Source: VRUE01 sp036557525 (GTDB lineage Bacteria > Actinomycetota > Thermoleophilia > Solirubrobacterales > 70-9). Taken from it: 18,170 nucleotides of DNA. Under the pieces are notes generated by a model. That model was not told the DNA's origin, ran no database searches, and saw only the letters and a program-made list of their open reading frames with translations. Location: assembly GCA_036557525.1 (NCBI GenBank), contig DATBHH010000031.1, forward strand, positions 1 through 18,170, written 5' to 3'. The number at the start of each line of letters is the position of its first letter. The stretch's first letter is position 1. Below are positions 13,316 through 18,170 of the stretch, one piece after another. The position numbers and the translations under genes were made by a program.

Positions 13316-14104
13316 TTGGCTGAGCTTGAGATACGCAACCTGCACGTGAGCGCCGAGGGCAAGGAGATCCTGCGCGGCCTCGACCTCGACGTCGAGAAGG
13401 GGAAGGTCCATGCGCTGATGGGGCCGAACGGGTCCGGCAAGTCGACCCTCGCGAACGCGATCATGGGCCACCCCGCCTTCGAGGTGACCGAGGGGACGAT
13501 CACCTTCAAGGGCGAGGACGTGACCGAGGCCGACCCCGACGAGCGCTCGCGCGCCGGGCTGTTCATGGCGTTCCAGTACCCGGTCGCGATCCCCGGCGTC
13601 TCGGTCAGCAAGTACCTGCGGATGATCCTCAGCTCGCACCGCGAGGCGCGCGGCGAGCCCGAGATCAAGATCAAAGAGTTCGCGAAGATCGCCCAGGAGG
13701 CGATGGACCTCGCCAACATCCCGAAAGACTTCTCGAGCCGCTACCTCAACGACGGCTTCTCCGGCGGTGAGAAGAAGCGAATGGAGCTGCTGCAGCTGGC
13801 GCTGCTGCGGCCGGAGATCGCGGTCCTCGACGAGACCGACTCGGGACTCGACATCGACGCGCTGCGGACAGTCGCCGACGGCGTCAACAAATTCGCCGGG
13901 CCCGACATGGGGGTTCTGATCATCACCCACTACCAGCGGATCCTGCACATGGTCAAGCCCGACTTCGTCCACGTCATGTTCGAGGGACGGATCGTCAAGG
14001 AGGGCGGGCCGGAGCTCGTCGAGCAGCTCGAGGAGAAGGGGTACGGCTGGATTCGCGAGGAGGTCGCCGCCGCGAGCCCGAGCGGAGGGAGCGTCACGGT
14101 CTGA
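13316..14104 (+). CDS. sufC: SufC, ATPase of the SUF Fe-S assembly complex
   Basis: A 262-residue ABC-type ATPase that works with SufB and SufD as the scaffold for Fe-S cluster assembly in the cytoplasm. Walker A is GPNGSGKS (36-43), the Q-loop region is MAFQYPVAIPGV (84-95), the signature is FSGGEKKR (148-155), Walker B is AVLDETDSGLD (169-179), and the switch histidine is His205 in IITHYQRIL. ETDSGLD and GGEKKRMELLQ are characteristic of SufC rather than of transporters. The start is a TTG at 13316 with GGAG about nine bases upstream; no in-frame ATG or GTG fits as well. Its TGA overlaps by one base the ATG of a 16-codon frame leading into sufS. It follows the Rrf2 gene closely. sufB and sufD are not beside it as is usual; sufB lies 3 kb further on. 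Confidence 0.96.
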   Translation: MAELEIRNLHVSAEGKEILRGLDLDVEKGKVHALMGPNGSGKSTLANAIMGHPAFEVTEGTITFKGEDVTEADPDERSRAGLFMAFQYPVAIPGVSVSKYLRMILSSHREARGEPEIKIKEFAKIAQEAMDLANIPKDFSSRYLNDGFSGGEKKRMELLQLALLRPEIAVLDETDSGLDIDALRTVADGVNKFAGPDMGVLIITHYQRILHMVKPDFVHVMFEGRIVKEGGPELVEQLEEKGYGWIREEVAAASPSGGSVTV

Positions 14105-14154
14105 TGTTCCGCGACCGGAGCTCGGGCGAAGCATTTATGGGGATTGATCCCTGA
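14104..14154 (+). CDS. Candidate 16-codon bridging ORF between sufC and sufS
   Basis: The frame MFRDRSSGEAFMGIDP starts on the last base of the sufC stop (TGATG, 14102-14106) and its own TGA shares its last base with the sufS ATG (TGATG, 14152-14156). It therefore fills the whole gap between the genes, and ribosomes could pass sufC, this frame and sufS by reinitiation, shifting reading frame each time. A GGAGGGAG at 14084-14091 lies 12 bases before its ATG. A palindrome GGGATTGATCCC (14140-14151) covers the only G-rich stretch before sufS. No known peptide family is recognised; it may be a coupling device rather than a functional peptide, or chance. Confidence 0.4.
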   Translation: MFRDRSSGEAFMGIDP

Positions 14155-15398
14155 TGACCGTCCGGGCCCCGGCTTTCCCGATCGAGAAGGTCCGCGCCTC
14201 GTTTCCCGCGCTCGAGCGCGAGGTGAACGGCGTCCCGGTCGCCTACCTCGACAGCGGCGCCAGCGCCCAGCGGGTCCTCGCCTCGATCCAGGCTGTCGAC
14301 CGCTACGAGCGCGGCCATCACTCCAACGTCCACCGCGGATCGCACACGATGTCGGCCGAGGCGACCGCGGCCTACGAGGGAGCTCGGGCGACGGTCGCCG
14401 ACCACATCGGCGCCGCCGACCGGCGCGAGGTCGTCTTCGTTCGCAACGCGACCGAGGCGATCAACCTCGTCGCCCGTGCCTGGGGCGACGCCAACGTAGG
14501 CGCCGGCGACCGGATCGTCCTCACCGAGATGGAGCACCACTCGAACATCGTTCCCTGGCAGCAGCTCGGCGAGCGGGTCGGGGCGGAGATCGATTGGGTC
14601 CCGGTCGCCGACGACGGCCTGCTCGACCTGGACGCGTTGGACGCGCTCCTCGAAATGGCGCCGAAGCTCGTCGCCGTCGCCCACGTCTCGAATGTCCTCG
14701 GGACCGTGAACCCGCTGGCGGAGATCTCACGCAGGGCCCATGAGGCCGGCGCGCTGGTCCTCGCCGACGGCGCCCAGGCTGCGCCGAAGCTGCCGCTCGA
14801 CGTCGCCGATCTGGGCGTCGACTTCTACGCGATCACCGGCCACAAGCTCTACGCCCCGACCGGGATCGGCGCTCTCTGGACGCGCCTCGACCTGCTGCGG
14901 GCGATGCCGCCCTTCCTCGGCGGCGGCTCGATGATCCGCAAGGTGACGAAGCGGGGGACGACCTACGCCGACCCGCCGGCCCGATTCGAGGCGGGCACGC
15001 CGGCGATCGCGCAGGCGATCGGGATGGCGTCGGCGCTGCGCTGGCTCGACGGCCTCGGGATGGACGCGGTGCTCGCGCACGAGCGCGAGATCGCCGACTA
15101 CGCCCTGCGGAGGCTGGCCGAGGTCGAGGGACTGCGCGTCTTCGGCCCACCGCCCGGGCCGGACCGGCCGGGGCCGGTCTCCTTCGAGCTCGAGGGGGTC
15201 CACGCCCATGACGTCTCCGAGATCCTCGACCGACACGGGGTCGCGGTCCGCGCCGGCCACCACTGCGCGCAGCCGCTGATGGACCGCCTCGGGGTCGCCG
15301 CGACCGCCCGCGCCAGCTTCGCCGTCCACACGATCCCCGAGGAGATCGACCGCCTGGTCGAGGGCCTCGAGGACGCCCGCCGGGTCTTCGACGTCTAG
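14154..15398 (+). CDS. sufS: SufS, group II cysteine desulfurase
   Basis: A 414-residue PLP enzyme that removes sulfur from cysteine as a persulfide and supplies it to SufU and the SufBCD scaffold. The PLP lysine is Lys231 in ITGHKLYAPTG, the aromatic-stacking histidine is His128 in EMEHHSN, Asp205 and Gln208 (DGAQAAP) contact the cofactor, and the persulfide-forming Cys371 is in RAGHHCAQPLM. Other family stretches are ANVHRG-like SNVHRGSHTMS (58-67), FVRNATEAINLVA (95-107) and RFEAGTPAI (278-286). The N-terminal FPALEREVNGVPVAYLDSGA has Ser where most relatives have Asn (LDNAA). The ATG at 14154 overlaps the preceding mini-frame stop. sufU follows after 21 bases. The cysteine it consumes could come from the CysM/CysO/Mec pathway in the same window. 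Confidence 0.96.
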   Translation: MTVRAPAFPIEKVRASFPALEREVNGVPVAYLDSGASAQRVLASIQAVDRYERGHHSNVHRGSHTMSAEATAAYEGARATVADHIGAADRREVVFVRNATEAINLVARAWGDANVGAGDRIVLTEMEHHSNIVPWQQLGERVGAEIDWVPVADDGLLDLDALDALLEMAPKLVAVAHVSNVLGTVNPLAEISRRAHEAGALVLADGAQAAPKLPLDVADLGVDFYAITGHKLYAPTGIGALWTRLDLLRAMPPFLGGGSMIRKVTKRGTTYADPPARFEAGTPAIAQAIGMASALRWLDGLGMDAVLAHEREIADYALRRLAEVEGLRVFGPPPGPDRPGPVSFELEGVHAHDVSEILDRHGVAVRAGHHCAQPLMDRLGVAATARASFAVHTIPEEIDRLVEGLEDARRVFDV

Positions 15399-15406
15399 GG
15401 CTTCGC

Positions 15407-15412
15407 TAGCCT
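15407..15412 (+). promoter_or_regulatory. Putative -10 element allowing a leaderless sufU mRNA
   Basis: TAGCCT stands seven bases before the sufU ATG at 15420, and the 21-base gap after sufS has no Shine-Dalgarno match. sufU may have its own start site as well as read-through from sufS. It matches consensus at only three of six positions. Confidence 0.3.
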
Positions 15413-15419
15413 CGAATCG

Positions 15420-15845
15420 ATGGACGAGCTGTACCGCGAGCAGATCCTCGAGCACTACAAGCGGCCGCACAACTTCGGCCGGCTCGAGGAGCCCGATCTC
15501 GAGTTCGAGGACAACAACCCGTTCTGCGGCGACGAGCAGCACGTGACCATGCGGCTCGGCGAGGACGGCCGCGTCGCCGAGGTCGCGTTCGAGGGAAGGG
15601 GCTGCGCGATCTCGACCGCGGCGACCTCGCTGCTGACCGATGAGCTGGTCGGCAAGACGCGCGAGGAGGTGCTGCGACTGCCGAAAGAGTTCGTCCTAGA
15701 TCTGCTCGGGATCGATATCTCGGCGACCCGGATGAAGTGCGCGATGCTCGGCCTCAAGGTCGTCAAGAGCGCCAGCCTCGGCGAGGCCGCCGAATGGGAG
15801 GACGAGGGCGAACAGGGCGACCCCGCCGAAGCCGCTGCGCTCTAG
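15420..15845 (+). CDS. sufU: SufU-type sulfur acceptor with IscU-like spacing
   Basis: A 141-residue zinc-type protein that takes the persulfide sulfur from SufS. MDELYREQILEHYKRPHNFG is the usual SufU N-terminus. Cys36 and Asp38 (NPFCGDE), Cys62 (GRGCAIST) and Cys107 (RMKCAML) are the expected ligands or sulfur sites. The distance Cys62-Cys107 is 45 residues, near the 43 of E. coli IscU and well short of the 62 of B. subtilis SufU, because the insertion typical of SufU is missing. The IscU-specific LPPVK chaperone site and the histidine before the last Cys are absent too, so it is not a plain IscU. The C-terminus is a Glu/Ala-rich tail. Its TAG interlocks with the stop of the VOC gene coming the other way (CTAG, 15842-15845). 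Confidence 0.93.
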   Translation: MDELYREQILEHYKRPHNFGRLEEPDLEFEDNNPFCGDEQHVTMRLGEDGRVAEVAFEGRGCAISTAATSLLTDELVGKTREEVLRLPKEFVLDLLGIDISATRMKCAMLGLKVVKSASLGEAAEWEDEGEQGDPAEAAAL

Positions 15846-16636
15846 GAGCCGGTCATCTCCGGATCCGGCTGGATCACGGCGAAGGCCGCGCCGAAGGGGT
15901 CCTGGAGGACCGCGATCCGGCCGACGCGCGGGATGTCCATCGGCCCGAATGCGACGGTCCCGCCGCCCTCCTCGGCCGTCGCGAGGGTCGCATCTGCGTC
16001 CTCGACGGCGAAGTAGACGAGCCAGTTGTTCGGCACCTCCTCGGGCACCCGGCCGGTGATGTCGATGACGCCGCCGATCGACTCGTCGCCGAGCTTGATG
16101 GTCGTGTAGGTGCCGGTCCCTTCGTACTCTTCGTCCTCGAAGGACCAGCTGAACAGATCGCCGTAGAAGCTCTTGGCGGTCTCGGGGTCGCGGGTGTTGA
16201 GCTCATTCCAGGCGACCGCTCCGGTCTCCCGGACCAGGTCGGCGCCGATGTTCCTCCCCGCCTGCCAGATGCCGAAGACGGCGCCGGTCGGGTCGGCCAG
16301 AACCGCCATGCGGCCGTAGTCGAGGACGCTCATCGGCTCGACGAGGACGCTGCCGCCGTGATCTCGCGCACCCTGCGTGGTCGCGTCGGCATCCTCGACC
16401 GCGACGTAGTTCATCCAGGCGGGCGGTTGGCCCTCCTGCATCAGCTTCATCACGCCGCCGACGTTCTTGCCGTCGAGCTGCGCGGTTCGGTAGCCGCCGG
16501 TCTCCTCGGCGTTCTCGTCCTCGTGCAGCTGCCACCCGAAGAGGCTGCCGTAGAACTCTCCGGCGGCATCCTGGTCGGGGGTGCCGAGGTCGATCCAGCA
16601 GAGGGTGCCTGGCTCATACTTCGTCATGACGGTCAT
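15842..16636 (-). CDS. Two-domain VOC (glyoxalase/dioxygenase-fold) family protein
   Basis: A 264-residue protein made of two vicinal-oxygen-chelate modules. The first (about 9-125) begins GTLCWIDLGTPDQDAAGEFYGSLFGW-like and ends RMAVLADPTGAVFGIWQ; the second (about 137-258) begins VAWNELNTRDPETAKSFYGDLFSW and ends RIAVLQDPFGAAFAVIQ. The architecture and length resemble the mycobacterial CFP32/Rv0577 group and related hydroxylase-like proteins; the enzymatic role, if any, cannot be read. The ATG at 16636 has GAGGAG five bases upstream; a second ATG three codons later is less likely. It is the only minus-strand gene within the SUF cluster, separating sufU from the Rieske and sufB genes, and it meets sufU in overlapping stop codons. 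Its promoter region contains a palindrome at 16682-16695. Confidence 0.88.
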   Translation of the reverse strand: MTVMTKYEPGTLCWIDLGTPDQDAAGEFYGSLFGWQLHEDENAEETGGYRTAQLDGKNVGGVMKLMQEGQPPAWMNYVAVEDADATTQGARDHGGSVLVEPMSVLDYGRMAVLADPTGAVFGIWQAGRNIGADLVRETGAVAWNELNTRDPETAKSFYGDLFSWSFEDEEYEGTGTYTTIKLGDESIGGVIDITGRVPEEVPNNWLVYFAVEDADATLATAEEGGGTVAFGPMDIPRVGRIAVLQDPFGAAFAVIQPDPEMTGS

Positions 16637-16681
16637 CGCTGCTCCTCTCGTCGAAGGCTTTGGGACAGAGACTGCGGCTCG

Positions 16682-16695
16682 CGGCGAAATCGCCG
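16682..16695. promoter_or_regulatory. Palindrome in the VOC / Rieske divergent promoter region
   Basis: CGGCGA-AA-TCGCCG is an inverted repeat of six-base arms lying 46 bases before the VOC start. It may be an operator for that gene. GC-rich composition makes short palindromes common, so support is weak. The rest of the 149-base gap shows only the -10 element before the Rieske gene. Confidence 0.3.
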
Positions 16696-16773
16696 GTCCC
16701 TCGATCTTCCCAGTGCCCGCGCAGGCGATGAGAAAACCTCGTTACGATCGCGTGCCCGAGCCGGTCCGGCCGC

Positions 16774-16779
16774 TAAAAT
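16774..16779 (+). promoter_or_regulatory. -10 element of the Rieske-sufB transcript, probably leaderless
   Basis: TAAAAT, five of six matches to TATAAT, is followed by six bases and a GTG at 16786 that opens the Rieske frame. It is the most AT-rich hexamer in the gap. The distance predicts transcription starting on the G of the start codon. Confidence 0.55.
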
Positions 16780-16785
16780 CCGACC

Positions 16786-17175
16786 GTGGAAGTAGGATTA
16801 AGTCTCAACCCGCACGAGCTGGTGTCGGGGGAGCAGTCGGATCAGATGCCAGAGACCGCAGGAACAACCGTCGCAGTGTGCCCGCTCGCCGAGCTGCCGC
16901 CCGGCAGCATGCGGTTGGTCGAGCACGACGGGACCAAGATCGGCGTTTTCAATTGCGACGGCACCCTCCACGCGATCGAGGACCGCTGCTCCCACGACGA
17001 CGGGCCCCTCGCCGAGGGGGAGTTCGACGCCGGCGCCTGCACGGTCGAGTGCCCGCGGCACGGGTCGCTGTTCGACCTGACCACCGGCAGGCCGAAGACG
17101 CTCCCCGCCTATGCTCCGGTGCGAACGTTCACGACGGCCGTCGTGGACGACACGATTACCCTGGAGGTCGAGTGA
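16786..17175 (+). CDS. Rieske [2Fe-2S] ferredoxin of the suf cluster
   Basis: A 129-residue small Rieske protein. The cluster ligands are complete: Cys68 and His70 in DRCSHDDG, Cys89 and His92 in VECPRHGSLFDL. PAYAPVRTFTTAVVDDTITLEVE is the usual closing strand set. It is soluble, with no membrane anchor, and resembles the ferredoxin subunits of ring-hydroxylating dioxygenases. Similar genes stand in the suf operons of Streptomyces, so an electron-transfer role in Fe-S assembly is more likely than aromatic degradation. The start is not certain: GTG at 16786 fits a leaderless mRNA, while ATG at 16846 (MPETAGTTVAV) would remove a 20-residue polar N-terminus and matches the usual family length better. 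Its TGA shares a base with the sufB ATG (TGATG, 17173-17177), showing translational coupling. Confidence 0.9.
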   Translation: MEVGLSLNPHELVSGEQSDQMPETAGTTVAVCPLAELPPGSMRLVEHDGTKIGVFNCDGTLHAIEDRCSHDDGPLAEGEFDAGACTVECPRHGSLFDLTTGRPKTLPAYAPVRTFTTAVVDDTITLEVE

Positions 17176-18170
17176 TGGCAACGCCGGAGGCGGTTGCGGA
17201 GAAAAGAGAGCTTGCCGGGATCAACGCCGACTACAAGGAGAAGTTCGGCTTCCACGATCCCGAGACCGGGTACGCCTACAAAGCGCCGAAGGGGCTTTCG
17301 CGCGAGGTCGTCGAATCGATCTCCGCCTACAAGGACGAGCCGCAGTGGATGCGCGACTTCCGGCTGAAGGCGCTCGAGCACTTCGAAGCCCGCCCGATCC
17401 CGACCTGGGGCGGCAACCTCGGCCAGATCGACTTCGACGACATCCACTACTTCGTCCGCGCCTCCGAGAAGGCGAGCCGCAACTGGGACGAGGTGCCCGA
17501 GGACATCAAGAACACCTTCGACCGGCTCGGGATCCCCGAGGCCGAGCGCAAATTCCTCGCCGGCGTCGGCGCCCAGTACGAGTCTGAGGTCGTCTACCAC
17601 CAGGTCCGCGAGGACCTCGAGCGCCAGGGCGTGATCTTCCTCGACATGGACTCCGGCCTGCGCGAGCACGAGGACATCGTCCGCGAGCACTGGGCGACGG
17701 TGATCCCGCCCAACGACAACAAGCTGGCCGCCCTCAACTCGGCGGTCTGGTCGGGCGGCTCCTTCGTCTACGTGCCGAAGGGCGTCAAGGTCGAGATGCC
17801 GCTGCAGGCCTACTTCCGGATCAACACCGAGAACATGGGCCAGTTCGAGCGCACTCTGATCATCGCCGAGGAGGGCGCCGAAGTCACCTACATCGAGGGC
17901 TGCACCGCCCCGGTCTACTCGACCGACTCCCTGCACTCCGCGGTCGTCGAGATCATCGCCAAGCCCGGCTCGCGGATCCGCTACACGACGGTCCAGAACT
18001 GGTCGCAGAACGTCTACAACCTCGTCACCAAGCGCGCCATCGCGCAGGAGAACGCGACGATGGAGTGGGTCGACTGCAACCTCGGCTCGAAGCTGACGAT
18101 GAAGTACCCCTCGATCTACCTGCTCGGCCCCGAGGCCCACGGCGAGATCCTCTCGATCGCCTTCGCCGGC
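17175..18170 (+). CDS. sufB: SufB, scaffold subunit of the SUF complex (3' end outside the window)
   Basis: The first 332 residues of SufB, cut by the window edge; the family is usually about 470-495 residues long. SufB forms the SufBC2D scaffold on which Fe-S clusters are built. Recognisable stretches are WMRDFRLKALEHFEARPIPTWG, DEVPEDIKNTFDRLGIPEAE, SEVVYHQVREDLERQGVIF, SGGSFVYVPKGVKVEMPLQAYFRIN, NMGQFERTLIIAEEGAEVTYIEGCTAP, and EWVDCNLGSKLTMKYPS. The conserved Cys of EGCTAP, where mycobacterial SufB can carry an intein, is present and uninterrupted. The catalytic Cys and Glu of the C-terminal part lie outside the window. The ATG overlaps the Rieske stop by one base. sufD is not in the window and may follow. 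Confidence 0.96.
   Translation, partial: MATPEAVAEKRELAGINADYKEKFGFHDPETGYAYKAPKGLSREVVESISAYKDEPQWMRDFRLKALEHFEARPIPTWGGNLGQIDFDDIHYFVRASEKASRNWDEVPEDIKNTFDRLGIPEAERKFLAGVGAQYESEVVYHQVREDLERQGVIFLDMDSGLREHEDIVREHWATVIPPNDNKLAALNSAVWSGGSFVYVPKGVKVEMPLQAYFRINTENMGQFERTLIIAEEGAEVTYIEGCTAPVYSTDSLHSAVVEIIAKPGSRIRYTTVQNWSQNVYNLVTKRAIAQENATMEWVDCNLGSKLTMKYPSIYLLGPEAHGEILSIAFAG

Noticed and set aside
13022..14134. A 370-codon antisense frame over rrf2 and sufC
   Set aside because: It is opposite two well-supported genes; its sequence is composition-driven with no recognisable domain.
17175..18170. A possible intein in SufB, as in mycobacteria
   Set aside because: The frame runs through IEGCTAP without interruption; only the unseen C-terminal part could still hold one.

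Overview
The window is GC-rich (roughly 70 percent by eye), gene-dense DNA with actinobacterial gene content: a CysO/Mec/CysM cysteine pathway, a MoeZ-like activator, and a SUF cluster led by an Rrf2 regulator and carrying a Rieske ferredoxin. Several genes appear to be read from leaderless transcripts. The style suggests a deep-branching actinobacterium such as Thermoleophilia/Solirubrobacterales; this is an inference, and no marker gene is present to prove it. Nineteen protein genes are called, the last cut by the window edge, plus a candidate 16-codon ORF. I see no rRNA, tRNA, CRISPR array, insertion sequence or integrase. No gene-free stretch reaches 300 bases; the largest gap is 16637-16785.

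Layout. 1-94 shows no convincing gene. 95-1978 is a secreted glycine-rich protein. 1994-3628 (minus strand) is cysM, mec and a DUF2007 gene. 3749-6180 (plus) is a polar amino-acid ABC transporter: lipoprotein, permease, ATPase. 6185-7646 (minus) is cysO and a moeZ-like E1 enzyme with an N-terminal rhodanese. 7703-9490 (minus) holds a secreted beta-propeller protein and an HtpX protease. 9613-11224 (plus) is a two-component pair, followed by an MFS transporter (11266-12750). 12802-18170 is a SUF Fe-S cluster: Rrf2 regulator, sufC, sufS, sufU, then a VOC gene on the opposite strand, then a Rieske ferredoxin and sufB, which runs off the end.

How it fits together. MoeZ should activate and thiolate the CysO tail, CysM should join that sulfur to O-phosphoserine, and Mec should release cysteine. 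The two halves of this relay flank the transporter, and both of their promoters carry the same palindrome, TACTTCAAWAAGTA, over a TATACT -10 element. Cysteine is in turn the substrate of SufS, so the window links cysteine supply to Fe-S cluster building.

Most notable signals: the shared cys palindrome; a 16-codon ORF that exactly bridges sufC and sufS with TGATG overlaps at both ends; a SufU with IscU-like cysteine spacing; a perfect 16-bp hairpin between histidine kinase and response regulator; near-exclusive GAA use for glutamate in the lipoprotein gene; and a CysO tail ending in three glycines.
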